Of a DNA stretch of 64,000 bases, positions 35,901 to 46,565 are shown one piece after another. Every line of letters starts with the position of its first letter. Positions within the stretch are counted from its first letter, which is position 1. Source of the DNA: Lycium barbarum (taxonomy: Eukaryota; Streptophyta; Magnoliopsida; Solanales; Solanaceae); assembly GCF_019175385.1 (NCBI RefSeq), contig NC_083346.1, positions 87,000,543 to 87,064,542 of the forward strand. Reading direction: 5' to 3'. Below the pieces are notes generated by a model. It saw nothing but the letters and a program-made list of their open reading frames with translations. It did no database searches and was not told where the DNA came from. The position numbers were made by a program, and so were the translations under genes.

Positions 35901-38284
35901 GAAGATAAATTATTTGTTCTTCCCATGAAAATCGATGTATGTAAAAATGTCATTTAATTTAGGAATACTACAGTTTCTTTCTATAAATGCATTTACAATT
36001 TTTTTCATTTGAGTAAATGATTAGTACAAACTATGTTCTCGAAAGCAGTCATATGTTTTATTGCCTTTTCAGGTCTTTACATGTTGACGATTTCTTTATA
36101 TATACCCAAGGTAATTAAACATATTTATGGAGGATTGGAATACCATATGTTGCCCATTTGACAACTTTGATTATTTGAATGAACACCTAGTTTTAAAAGG
36201 AGAAAATTAAAATGCAAACATCCAACTCTCTGATTTGGTATTGATGATTTCAGGAGCAGGGAAAAAACTCTTGACAAATTACATAGCATCTGAGCAGATT
36301 ATACTAAGATGAGACGACTTTTATAGCATAGAAGAAATTCTTGACAAATTGCATAGCATGTTCTGAGAAGAATGATCAGATTGTACCACAAAAATAAGAT
36401 AATCAGAGAGATCAGGGCTTTAAAGTTACATACGACATACATGAGTTTTTAACCTATCGACCTCTCTCAGTAGGACTTTATGTGATTCTTTTTATTTCTA
36501 TTTGAATTTTAGGCATTTTAGTGCGCTTTAGGTTTTCTTAATTAAATAAAACTCAAAATAAACTTCATATATTGAAAATAAATATCACTCTAAATTAACA
36601 AACTTTAATAATTAATTGAAATATATGTTATTATAAATGATTCTTTCTCATAAAAAGAGGGATAATTTCTAAATTAATTAGTAGCATGTGGATTTTTTGG
36701 AAAAGTGGTTTATATTTTATAACCGTGCGAAGCGCGGAAAAATTCACTAGTGCTGGAATAAAAGGGAGACAAAATAGTGAGCATTCAAGTGTGAAAATCT
36801 GAAGTAAGGAATGCGCAGAAGAACCAAAGCAAACAGAATGCGCAGAAGAACCAAAGCAAACAAGTATTCCTTCATCAACTTACATCGAGTGTTGAGTCCA
36901 ATCCTAGTCCATGTACTAGGTTATCGAGTTGTAATATCTATTCACTTCTCAGAAGCATATTTTGAGATTGTAATCCGGTGTAAATATTGATTCAACCTTG
37001 AGATGGCTTGAACTGGTAATTAAAGGGCTTAGAGTTAAATTAGTTTTGCTTCAAGTCGGAGTAGACTTGAAGGAGGTGCAACAATCTTAGTGTTTGTTGA
37101 GAAAGGCATAGGGTTAAGTCTTGGGTTACAAATTGTCGTAATTTGAATTTAAGGCTCATTTATTTTTAGTAGAGTTGGAGTTAAATCCCACTAGAATAGG
37201 TCATGATTTTTACACCTTTTTAATCGGGTGGTTTTCCACATAAAAGATTTGTATTTTTACTTTGTTGGACTTTATCGTTTCCACTAAACACATAAAAGAG
37301 CCATGTCCGTTCAAAAACATAAAGTTAGGAAAACTATAAAAGTTTACAAGAATTCGGACAACCGATTGACCCCCTCTTGAGTTTTATAGGTGCACCAGAA
37401 TTAACACGTAGGTGCTGCTACTAAAGCTCTACCTTCACAAGTGCTAAAGTATAGCCTGTGATGATATCAGAAGCAACAATATCACGGGGAATTATGGTAG
37501 CCCAGTTAAAGTCAATTCCCTAACTTGTAATCTCCTCCTCCCCGGTATATGTATAGTACAAAATATAAAGGATAAATGATAAATGCTAAGATGGAGATTA
37601 AGTGGGACAAAAGTGTACCATTAGAAGTGGAAGCAGAGGAGAGTTTAAGTCAGTGCGCAAATCTTGAATGAATTTGTGGAGTTTGGGTTTGTAACGAGTT
37701 GCATCGAACTTGGTGATTGTATCACTCTCACCATGAAACCACAAGAGTCCTCGAAGTTCTCCTCCCTGTCTAAGAGAACTCCTGACTTTTTCCAGCAGCC
37801 GGTCATATGGAATATTCCCACGCGACCACCAGTTAATTCCTTTTCCAGACACAGAACAAGGTACTAAACCTATTACACCAAAATTTGGATCCTTCTTAAG
37901 AATTGCATTCGCAAATGCCATTCCAGGGCCAATTCCACAATTCCTAGCACAATCAACCCCATAATTTAGAGGCTCCTTAGCTATTTCCCAACGCAAACTC
38001 ACACTAAGCTTTAGAATATCTGGATTAGATTGGCACTCAGGTGGTACAATGCCATCCCAATGACCGTAACATACTCCTCCTTGACCTGCCATATTGCTCT
38101 GCCCTGCTAATATGAATATCTGTTTGTTCAATTTGTAGGTGCTCCTATTCGTTGTTATATCTTTTTTAGGATTCTTCATCATCACCATCCATAAATAGGG
38201 TATAAGCAAAACAAACAGAGAGATTAGTACTATTTCTTCACTTTTTATTGACAGTATATTCCACTTGAAAACCATCCTTGTCAC
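30788..38284 (-). CDS. SASA/SGNH-domain carbohydrate esterase-like protein (two exons)
   Basis: Exon 1 is 38284-37619 and exon 2 is 31045-30788, giving 307 residues. The join is in phase 0: exon 1 ends at an ATG codon before GT (37618-37617), and exon 2 starts after AG (31047-31046). The protein belongs to the plant SASA family of probable carbohydrate esterases (At4g34215-like), SGNH hydrolases that deacetylate carbohydrate. Block I is GQSNMAG (61-67, nucleophile Ser63). GPGMAFAN lies at 119-126 and WFHGESD at 182-188. D265 and H268 in DGIHLT complete the triad. A hydrophobic segment at about 18-36 looks like a signal anchor, so it may be secreted or membrane-anchored. The start is the first ATG of the frame; a second ATG lies 3 codons on. 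Exact substrate unknown. No inactivating change seen. Confidence 0.83.
31157..31730 (+). repeat. Three copies of a TRIM-like LTR unit
   Basis: A ~110-bp unit (gtgacNNatgagat...ctccttRtaaggcttggacaatc...ctccctttgagctagctttt...gtgagttaggc) occurs near 31167-31262, 31512-31600 and 31636-31730. After the first copy comes TGGTATCAGAGTC (31268-31280), which looks like a tRNA-Met PBS. This suggests short non-autonomous LTR elements (TRIM type), partly nested or tandem. The family name is inference. Confidence 0.55.
31315..31390. repeat. G18 and C14 runs 44 bp apart
   Basis: G18 at 31315-31332 and C14 at 31377-31390, with gcaaaatgcccc/ggggaggaatgcccccc between. The two runs are complementary and could fold into a hairpin; either strand could also form a quadruplex. 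Length is likely variable or assembly-sensitive. Confidence 0.8.
32091..32337. mobile_element. Stowaway MITE, 247 bp
   Basis: Left end CTCCATCCGTTTCACAACG and right end (reversed) CTTCCTCCGTTTTAAAATG, both continuing tttgtct. TA duplications at 32089-32090 and 32338-32339. This is the classic Stowaway terminus. Confidence 0.85.
32431..32457 (+). mobile_element. Helitron-like 3' terminus
   Basis: A palindromic gtgcaatgcac is followed 11 nt later by CTAG (32453-32456) and T. Consistent with a Helitron 3' end. 5' end not located. Confidence 0.45.
32861..32950. repeat. (TA)45 microsatellite
   Basis: 90 bp of perfect TA dinucleotide in the intron of the esterase-like gene. The tyrosine/isoleucine runs it encodes in several frames are artefacts. 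Confidence 0.95.
32951..34290. other. AT-rich intronic DNA
   Basis: No gene seen. A gcccgtgctaagcccgg hairpin near 33678 resembles a decayed Helitron 3' hairpin but lacks a following CTRRT. Confidence 0.35.
34291..34630. repeat. Two ~165-bp direct repeats
   Basis: Units at 34291-34455 and 34466-34630 share tctaaattttaatt, ttaagttgatctaattcaat and gggggcaagagtaRttag in order, with an offset of 175 bp. They look like a local tandem duplication. Confidence 0.75.
34690..35201. mobile_element. MITE with ~30-bp TIRs
   Basis: Left end tcctttcagttcatattata and right end (reversed) cttccttcagttcatattat, both followed by tggt. TA lies outside each end (34688-34689 and 35202-35203). Stowaway-like but about 510 bp, and it contains the first copy of the ~190-bp repeat listed next, so its inner part may be composite. 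Confidence 0.6.
34858..35578. repeat. Three related ~160-195-bp units
   Basis: Units at about 34858-35053, 35224-35410 and 35422-35578 share cataaaaattYatttaagata, aaagaatgaRtc and gattaaaattcttg in the same order. They are dispersed tandem copies extending beyond the MITE. Confidence 0.65.
35579..36720. other. AT-rich intronic DNA
   Basis: No gene or defined repeat seen apart from a short duplicated ttcttgacaaattRcatagca segment near 36267 and 36340. Confidence 0.3.
36721..36751 (+). mobile_element. Helitron-like 3' terminus
   Basis: Hairpin CCGTGCGAAGCGCGG (36723-36737) is followed after 9 nt by CTAG (36747-36750) and T. This is the clearest of the three Helitron-type 3' ends in the window. 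Confidence 0.6.
36810..36863. repeat. 27-bp tandem duplication
   Basis: aatgcgcagaagaaccaaag... occurs twice in a row, with copies at 36811 and 36838. Confidence 0.85.
36864..37395 (+). mobile_element. Possible Copia (SIRE-type) LTR 3' fragment
   Basis: The order ggttaagtcttgggtt..., gttggagttaaatcccac, ggttttccacataaaaga and, near the end, gaccccctcttgag resembles the R-U5 part of SIRE-type LTRs. Ends and PBS are not clear. Confidence 0.35.
37619..38284 (-). CDS. Exon 1 of SASA esterase-like gene
   Basis: 666 bp, 222 codons. It codes for the N-terminal anchor, the GQSNMAG nucleophile block, GPGMAFAN and WFHGESD. Reading past the donor adds only six residues (VHFCPT) before a stop, so the splice is needed to reach the catalytic Asp-His block. 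Confidence 0.85.
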
Positions 38285-38718
38285 CCTCCTATTTTCTCTT
38301 TTTCTAAATCATCACAAATTACGCTGAACTCGTACAAAAAGGCATAGTTTGGAGAAATTCTAAATGCTACCAACAAGGAAATATCAAAAATCAAACTTTA
38401 ATTGATCACATATACATGCATGTTGGTCTGTTTCATTGAAATTTTCTGTTTCTAAAGTAAAAGTCATTTTGTTTCAATGTACCTATGATAAGTTTCCATA
38501 TAAACCTTCCCCACATTATTGGCATTGCGAAAAGATTGTTTATAAAAGGTATACCTATTAATTACTACTGACTTGATTTCTCCAACAAGGTTGAAAACTA
38601 ATTTAAACAATTAAATTCTCCATTAAGCAATATTAGAAAAATTTATATATAGGAAACATCGAGGGCCTTTTATTAATAATTAACAACACCAATATGTAAA
38701 TGTTTCATGATATATAAT
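38285..38718. promoter_or_regulatory. 5' flank of the esterase-like gene
   Basis: AT-rich, non-coding. It must hold the promoter of the minus-strand gene. A TTTTATAAACA sequence on the minus strand near 38545 is a weak TATA candidate. I see nothing else definite. Confidence 0.3.
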
Positions 38719-38860
38719 AACTTGTTTGACCAAACTTCTAAAATCAGCTTATTTTGAAAAGTGTTTTTTTTCAAAATACTTTTGGTGAGAAGTGGTCTGT
38801 GTTTGCCCAAGCTTTTAAAAAATGCTTCAAGTTTATTTTTCTCAAAAGTGATTTTCAAAA

Positions 38861-40212
38861 CGGAAAAGGGCCTAAAATGCCCTCAAACTATGGGATTTGG
38901 TACAAAAATGTCCTCCATTTACCTTTGCACTATAAAATGTCCCTGTCATCAACCCATTGGGCCTAAATTGCCGTTATTTTTAACGGCGGACATTTTTTGC
39001 TCATTTTTGGCCTAATAGATGGGCGGAGGGCAATATTAAACGAAATCTCATAGTTCAGGGGCATTTTAGGCCCTTTTCCCAAAAAATAATTAAAATTTTT
39101 ATTTATTACGTGACACGTTTTTATTGGTTAGTTTTAAAATTAACCTAAACTAATTATATCCCAACATAAAATTATTCACCTAACCCGCCCCTACTTAAAA
39201 TGGTGACTGTAGCAACATTCGTCCCCGCCGGTGGGCCATCATTAATCTCCATCGTGCTTTCCTCTATTGAAACAACCCAAAACCTCCATTAAAACCATCA
39301 CCATAACATCGCTCATCCAAACGGCCCATTGAGCCACCATTAAATAGTCAATATTCTTGACAATGTTACAGCTGTGGTTTTAATTATCCTTAATTTCACT
39401 TGAAACCCAGTAACTATATAAGGGAAATTAATGGGAATGTTCATGTGGTAAAAATGATTATCCTTAATTTCACTTGAAACCCAGTAACTACATAAGAGAA
39501 ATTAATGGGAATGTTTATGTGGCAAAATTGATTACCCTTAATTTCACTTGAAACCCAGTAACTATATAAGAGAAATTAATGAGAATGTTCATGTGACAGA
39601 AATGGTTATCTGGAAATGTTTATTTAAAAAAATATTACACTTCATAACTGCATGAGATTACCATCCATGCAGTTCAACTAATAATCCGTTCTTTTAACAG
39701 ATTAGATTATTTATCTACATAGAACCACCAGCCAAGAATATTGGCTAGTTACTGGTGGATCAATGGACCGTTTGGATGAGCGGTGCTACGGTGGCGGTTT
39801 TAGTGGAGGTTTTGGATTGTTTTAATAGAGGAAAGGATGGTGGAGATTAATGGTGGTTCACCGGCGGGGACAGATGTTACTACAATCACCATGTTAAGTC
39901 AGGGTGTGTTAGGTGGATCCGAATTTTGTGTTGGGATATAATTAGTTTAGTTTAATTTTAAATCTAAACAATTAAAATGTGCCACATAATAAATAAAATT
40001 TTAATTATTTTTTCAGAAAGGGGCCTAAAATGCCCCTGCACTATGTGATTTGGTACAATATTACCCTCCGTCTATCTATTAGGCCAAAAAAACCCCTTCT
40101 GTTAAAAATAAGGACAATTTAGGCCCTGCAGGGGCATTTTAGAGCACAATGGTAAGCGGAGGACTTTTTTGTACCAAATCCCATAGTTCGAGGGCATTTA
40201 GGCCCTTTTCCG
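38861..40212. mobile_element. Non-autonomous Mutator-like element with long palindromic TIRs
   Basis: Flanked by a perfect 9-bp duplication TTTTCAAAA (38852-38860 and 40213-40221), diagnostic of Mutator-like transposition. The two ends, CGGAAAAGGGCCTAAAATGC and its inverse, pair for at least 60 bp. Pairing resumes further in: the 39130-39350 arm matches the inverse of 39755-40010. Each terminal ~220 bp is itself a palindrome, since the same gggcctaaaatgcccc motif returns inverted near 39056 and 40020. There is no transposase frame. The central loop holds a 3 x 74-bp tandem repeat. Confidence 0.8.
39383..39604. repeat. 3 x 74-bp tandem repeat
   Basis: Units start at 39383, 39457 and 39531. 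Each has ttaatttcacttgaaaccca and a gagaaattaatgRgaatgtt-like end. Confidence 0.9.
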
Positions 40213-40394
40213 TTTTCAAAAAGTACTTTTCGGGAAAAGCTACTTTTATAGGTTATGAAAAATAACTTTTGCTACTCCTTGGAATCACTTGTTTTCTCTC
40301 AAAAGATTGACTAAACGCCTCACTTTATAAAAATAAGCACTTTTTTAAAAACTAATCACTTATTATGGCCTTCCAAAAGCTTGGTCAAACAGGC

Positions 40395-42019
40395 TATAAA
40401 TATTGATTGTACAGTTATAGATTCTAAGCAACCACTAACAATGAGTACACTGATGTGGAGAAAATCATTTGTCTTTCTGAATTATCAAAGTACACCATTA
40501 CAAGAAGAGGCGAACCCACGATGTGAGGAGGGAGGGCACATGCCCCTGTTAACTTCAGGAAAAATTCTGTATATATATATATGTGTATATAGCTTGCCAA
40601 AGTAAACCTATATATTTAACTGTGCATTCTCATAAACAAAAGTGAACTTCATACTTTGGCTAAAGCTGGGGCTTCCTGCAGCATTGACCCACGATCGAAT
40701 CGTAATGCTTTCCATGTTATTGTACCTTTGCTGGAGCACTTGCTTTAAAAATAATAAAGAATAGGTGACGTAGTTTCTTTTTATGTTTGTGGCAGTTTCA
40801 TGATTGCACTGCAGTTGAACTCTTCTATGTTGTACGTAGTTTCTTTTATTAGGGTTATATTAGTTGTAGTATTGCCTAGATTTTGGGTACATTCAAATTT
40901 GTAGCGGACTCACATTGGTTCAAGGTGGTCAATTCTATTCCTTTGCAATTTAAAAAAATTCTACACTATACATGCATTACTGAAATTCATTTTTTGTACT
41001 GTATAAGACTGTTCAAAATTGAACTATAATCGATAACGCAAATGCAAAATAAGTTTATTGGCTTATTCGTATTGGTTATCAGATTAACGGTTGGTAAACA
41101 AATACAAATTTATAGTGAACGACTTAACGGTGCGGGGTACAGATTACTCAATTTTCTTATCGGATAAACCGTTAACCTGTTAACAATGGTTAAATTTACA
41201 TTTATACCCTTTGCATATGTAAGTAGTTTAGAAGTATGGAAACTTAGAAACCTTTAAATGTTAAACTCTTAAGAGTAAATAGCAGAAGCACTTGAATTTC
41301 AAATGTTCCTAATAACCTATATGAATTTCAAATGTTCCTTGATCTGTACTTATGTGTTCTTTTTCTTTTCCTTTTTTTTTTTTTTTTTTTGACTTTCTGC
41401 TTCACTTATATTTTGTTTATGTATTTTGGTTTTGCTAGTGATAAGTGGTTAGAAAGTGCTTGAATTTAATGCTTCAGTTATATTAGAAACTGATAAGGAA
41501 GTTCTTGAATTTCATGCTTCACTTTATCAGATTCAACAATGAGTCTTTGGGGTTTTATATTTTCTTATGACTTTGTTGATTAACCGTTAAGCCGGACTAG
41601 CTGATAACCATTAAATTCAAACCGAGTCAGCCGATATCTAATTGTTTTTTTTTTCAATCAACCCATCTCATCAGTGACTATTTTGTTAATATACTTCTAA
41701 GGACAAAACAGAGCAGTACTATCTCCCTGCACCTACCTTGTATGGACATGTTCCTTACAAAAAATGGTAGGATTTCCAAATTAGCTTACAAAAATTGTGA
41801 TCATAAGAAGAATTAGAACTCTTCTTCTATATAGAGTTTGAAATAAAAGAACATCAAAAGAGTAATTTTTATACAACTTCCTTTTAACATAACAGGAATT
41901 CTTAATGAGATTATTCTGGAATGTTGGCATTTGCATTCTGTCCATATTCATCTCACCCTTAACATCTTTTGGTAGTAGAAGGAAGTCAGTCATCCAACTT
42001 GTTGCATTGCATTCTAAGC
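40395..42019. other. Non-coding DNA
   Basis: No gene seen. A tggttatcagattaacggtt segment (41072-41091) has an inverted partner near 41581-41612, suggesting a decayed MITE of about 0.55 kb. A T20 run lies near 41371. Confidence 0.35.
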
Positions 42020-42658
42020 CCTAATTGGACAAACCGTCAGCCACTCTATTATCTTTCCTACAACAATGCTCAATTCTCCAGCTATCTACTTTTTCAAGCA
42101 AGTTCATGATCTTCAGAACAAAATCCATGATGCTCCATGAAGGACTGCTTTTATCCACAATCCAATCCATAAGAAGCTTGGAGTCACTTCTAACTCCAAG
42201 TTCTTGTAGCCTTTCTGCACACACCATTCCATCCCTTGAGCCTTAGCCATATTATTACCACCTGAGCCTCAACCATAATGTTAGTATTGATACCAAAGTT
42301 TACACCAAAAACAACAACCAGATATCCTCTATAATCTCTTATAGTACCATCTCCACCACTGATACCCGGATTCCCTTTAGAACATCCATCAATATTCAAA
42401 TTTCACACAATTTTGAGATGGAAGAGATCATTTAACTGGAAAGGCTCTAGAAAAATACTTGGTCTTCTCCATGATCTGTATAAATTAGATCCAATACCTA
42501 AAAGGACCTACCATGGGGAACTGTTTATGGATAACCATAACCAGCTGTTGACAGATTAGTAATTCTTTGAATTGACATTTTCATGTCCTCAAATCTTACT
42601 TTGCATCTATCTTTCCAAACTTCCCAAATAATGATCCCAGGAAGTACTTGTAAAGCCA
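42020..42658 (-). pseudogene. RNase H-domain relic (LINE or related)
   Basis: Two overlapping minus-strand frames together show a plant reverse-transcriptase-associated RNase H domain. NIDGCSKGNPGISGG (near 42395) carries the first catalytic Asp and glycine-rich turn. After a frameshift come VRSDSKLLMDWIV (near 42170) and a C-terminal RKDNRVADGLSN. Upstream of this, down from 42658, a degenerate IIWEVWKDRCK segment fits the connecting region in such proteins. Stops and the shift make it non-functional. The LTR starting at 42659 cuts it. Confidence 0.65.
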
Positions 42659-45600
42659 TGTCACGACCCAATTTCTCTAAGTCGTGCGGACACCTACCTT
42701 TCCCACCTCGATAGGCGAACCCTCATCCCAACAATCATAAACATAAGAAAGGCAGAAGACAATAGAAATAATGTAAGTCTCATAATAATAATATAAAGTG
42801 TGGAAAGTAGTGAAATATAATCCCGGTATAGTGGTCTAGTCATACAAGAGCTCTACTAAACTATAAGTCTGAATAATACATAAAAGTCTCAATTCATGTC
42901 CTGGAATAGGAAGTAAGACAAAGCAATAAAGAGGAGTCTTTGGGCAGCGAACGTCATCATGCTCACCCTGAATAGACTCAACAGCAAACTGGGAAATCAA
43001 CCATGAGGAGATGAAGTGAAACCTGGCAAGTACTCTGCATCTATAAAAGAATGCAGCAAATGTAGGTTAGTACAAACAACAAGTACTGTTAGGTATCATA
43101 AGCCGACTAAGACTAGCTAACGTATATGAAGACAATAAAGTAAGAATAACACGTAAACAGTAGAGTACAAGTCATTACCAGACAAGTATCCACAATACCA
43201 ATCACAACCTAGCATCTAAGCCCAAATGTTCTAAGCTTTCGAATAATCACCCAAGACTAAACTATGACTACAGTATCTCATCCCCATTTAGTCACATACA
43301 AGGATCCCAATATAATCCAGATCAAATCCAACAACAATCCAAATCACGCTCAACACATAAGAGAGACAACAAAATGCAATAGAAATATATGCCAAGTCTG
43401 AGTATATCAACTCTGAATCCATCAATCACAACCATATCACACATCTAAACCCAATTGTGCCAAGTCTCGGAGATTTCAATCACAAGTCCATATCATAATC
43501 AACCAAGAGAGATGATAAGATGCATTGCAAGATGCATATGATATGTATGCAATGCATATACTCATACACATGTACTCCGATGACGGAATATCACGTCTCG
43601 GCAGCACAACCTATGGTGGACCCGCGAAGTTCATATACCCGTCACTCTGCACACAGCCCAGAGATGACTCAACGTGGAACACCGGTCACTCCGCACACAG
43701 CCCAGAGATGACTCAACGTGCAATACCAGTCACTCTGCACACAACCCAGAGATGAATTAACATCCAATACCAGTCACTCCGCACACAGCCCAGAGATGAC
43801 TCAATATCCAATATGGGTCAGATAAGTGTTTCCGTATTAGTCACTCCACACATCCCAGAGATGACTCAATATCCACTATGAGTCAGATAGATAAGTGTTT
43901 CCATAGCAGTCACTCTGTACACAGCCCAGAGATGACTTGCATCAATATGTCTCAATGCATCTATATTTCCTTCTCATTTCCATCATCAGTACCATATCAA
44001 GGCAGTATCAATATATCATGAAAATGAGTATGAAAACAATGTAAGTGTAATATCAATAAACCAAATCAATCCCAAACAGTACCATACATGAGCATACAAG
44101 TAATATTATCAATAAGGCTACACAATAAGCCACCACAGATTCACAGTGCTTATCTCAATATCAACAAAGTAAGGTACCACAGTATCATAATTATGATATA
44201 TAACTAACCACCAATATCCTATATCTTAACGTGGCAACGAACCAGCAAGTACATAGAACAAATAAGTCAACAACACAACGGGGTAGCTAGCCCCCAAATC
44301 ATACAACAAGGCCCAACCTAAGCCAATATCCATCCCAAACTTCATACCCGAAGGTTCACATGCATTCTCCGACAGTATCATCTAAACATATGCTTCGCTA
44401 ATCGAAGTCTCACCATAAAGTAAACCGTAACCTACCTGGAAAGCCGAACAAAAAACTCGAACGATCAAACCTTAGTCTTCCCCTTCCTTTGTGCCTCGTG
44501 ATATTGAAAGTATAATCATATCCGAATAGGAAATTAGAATCAAGAAGAATGAATACTCACAACCTTATTTCTATTCAAGTCCTAAATCCTAACTCATGGA
44601 ATGGGAAAACGAGTCTTTCAAGGGTTAAATCATAAATTCAAAGGCTAAATATGAAATTCATACTCTAGGTGATCAATTCTCACCAAACATTAGGTAGATT
44701 AACTCATAGATTAGGGATATTCAGATTCTAGATGAAACCCCCAAAATTGGTATCAACCCTAACTTAAAATCCCACAAATTGGTCACTAGTAATGAAGGAA
44801 TCATGCTTATGTAGTTACTAATCAACAATTTCATTCTCAATCAAGCCGAATCCACCAACAATTCAAGGTTTTATAATCAAGAACTCGTTAGAGGAAGAAA
44901 CCCAAAACCCTCTTTAATCTTTAAGCTAATCACCAATAATGGAAGGTATAAGCTTATCGACAATGAATTCATCAATTTCCTACGGTTAAACTAACCATTT
45001 TCATCATCAATTCCCATTAGGGCTAAAATCCTTTAAAGAAGAAACAATAAAAATCCCATTTATTCATCATGTTCTATGAATTTACTACCATGGATTCATA
45101 CTTAGGGAAGTTAAATGAAAGGAATATAGATTAGGGAACTTACCCTCAAGAGAAATCTGACCCAACTCTCCTCAAATCGCCTCTAACATGCTAAGGAATT
45201 ATTATATTAAGAATGGGAGGAATAAGGGTTTCAAAAGGTCATTTAAATAAGAAACTGCCCCGTCGGCTGGTTTTGCAGTCAACAGGCCACCTTTGCGGCA
45301 TCGCTATTGCGGTTCCACCACCGCTTTTGCGGCTACCTGACACCAGATTTTTCTGGTGTCTTCCAAACTTGGAATCGACATTCGGAACCACCTCGGAACC
45401 TCCCAGACACAAACCACATACATATGTAAAATCACGCTACAAACTCACTCGCGCACTCGGAATTCTCAAAAGAAGCCTCGTTGAATAAGTCAACCCCCAA
45501 AAGCCTAAGCAACTTTCCAACCCAAGTCCCAAAATACAACCGAGTGCAATGGGACCCGAAACAAACCCACCAATCAGTAATAAATGATCATCCGAACCTC

Positions 45601-45830
45601 TCAAAATTGACGGATTTCCGAAAAAGATCCGTTTACCCAAAAGCCAACTATGAGTCAAATAGTTTTCACTTAAAAGCCAATTTTTCCAAAAGTCACATCA
45701 CAACTCACTCCCATGCCTAGGGAACCATGCCACTTGTCCCCGCGGGTCAAAATTGTACTAATAATGCTCGGTGACCGGTCAACAAGGACAAAATGGTTAA
45801 AACGCAATAGCGACCGAACGACTCGTTACA
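42659..45830 (-). mobile_element. Tekay-type Gypsy LTR, 3.17 kb
   Basis: On the minus strand it begins TGTAACGAGTCG (45830) and ends GGTCGTGACA (42659). It shares internal blocks with the LTRs at 11277-18999 and 60328-62155. No PBS borders the low end and no polypurine tract borders the high end. The flanks AGCCA and TCAGA do not match, so it is neither a clean solo LTR nor a simple 3' LTR. A minisatellite lies at 43641-43938. Confidence 0.6.
43641..43938. repeat. Minisatellite in the LTR, six units
   Basis: Units begin gtcactcYgcacacagccca at 43641, 43685, 43729, 43773, 43840 and 43909. Spacing is 44, 44, 44, 67 and 69 bp. The two longer units carry an extra gtcagataagtgtttcc segment. Confidence 0.9.
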
Positions 45831-45931
45831 TCAGATACCAATTAAACAATCGCTCATACTCGAGCGAAGAAAGAGAGTATGAAGGCTGATGATAACTAAG
45901 GAATCATTATCATAACAACACGGAAGCCTCC

Positions 45932-46565
45932 AACTCTAGTCAACAATGTCAAACAATGAACACCCTTCTACCTTACCCCTTTCTAATGGGTGAATAATGA
46001 CTTGGTGTAAATCATCCTAACATTGGCCTTAGTGGTCACAAACTGTCAATTCATAAGGTTATTTAATCAAGTCATCTCATACAAGCAGTTTCTATGGTCA
46101 AGCTACCATTTTTAAGAAACCCTAAGTCTTAATTCACTTAGTTCATGTCTCTAATGGTTCAATTCGTGATTAGAAAGTGATAACCCAAGCCTTTAGATAA
46201 TAATCCCACAACAAGAATCATAATCCACCAACTATTGAAAGTCTATTAAGTTCTAGGGTTACTATTCCCAATTCACTATTGTAGACCCATTAGAAGGATG
46301 ATAATCTTAGAGATGAACGCGTAATGAAGGAAGGAATGGTTGAGACTTACCTCTCGAGAATATTCTTAGCCTATCTTAGAATTTCACCCTAGGTGCTCCT
46401 TGGAAACTGTTTTGGAGTTTTATGAATAAAGAATTTGGAGCTAAGTGTTTAAAACCCGGGATTCTGTCCGCGTCGACTACTGCGGCAATCAAATCGTCAT
46501 TGCAGCAGTCCCACTATAGCAGGCAAGTGCTGCAGCGGACCACACTAAAACCAGGATCTCATCAA
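45932..46565 (-). mobile_element. LTR piece fused to copy A of the deleted Gypsy element
   Basis: Homologous along its length to 61560-62150, which is part of the LTR at 60328-62155. On the minus strand it directly follows the RT motif FIDEIL. The 45831-45931 segment next to it is not shared with the other copy. Confidence 0.6.

Larger units (their letters stand above)
31046..37618 (-). other. 6.57-kb intron packed with repeats
   Basis: GT on the minus strand at 37618-37617 and AG at 31047-31046. No further coding segment of the gene is needed or seen inside. Contents from 3' to 5' of the gene: TRIM-like units, G18 and C14 runs, a Stowaway MITE, a Helitron-like end, (TA)45, two direct-repeat groups, a MITE, a second Helitron-like end and a Copia-LTR-like fragment. 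Confidence 0.75.
38719..40394. mobile_element. Older MITE, split by the Mutator-like element
   Basis: Left end cttgtttgaccaaacttct near 38720. The right end, reversed, is gcctgtttgaccaagctttt near 40394. Both are followed inwards by similar aagtgYtt-type sequence. Without the 1,352-bp insertion the MITE would be about 0.3 kb. I could not settle the target duplication. Confidence 0.5.

Noticed and set aside
43641..43938. CRISPR-like regular repeats
   Set aside because: Units are adjacent minisatellite copies within an LTR of a plant genome, with no unique spacers.
42659..45830. Clean solo LTR with target duplication
   Set aside because: The ends look like an LTR, but the flanks AGCCA and TCAGA do not match.
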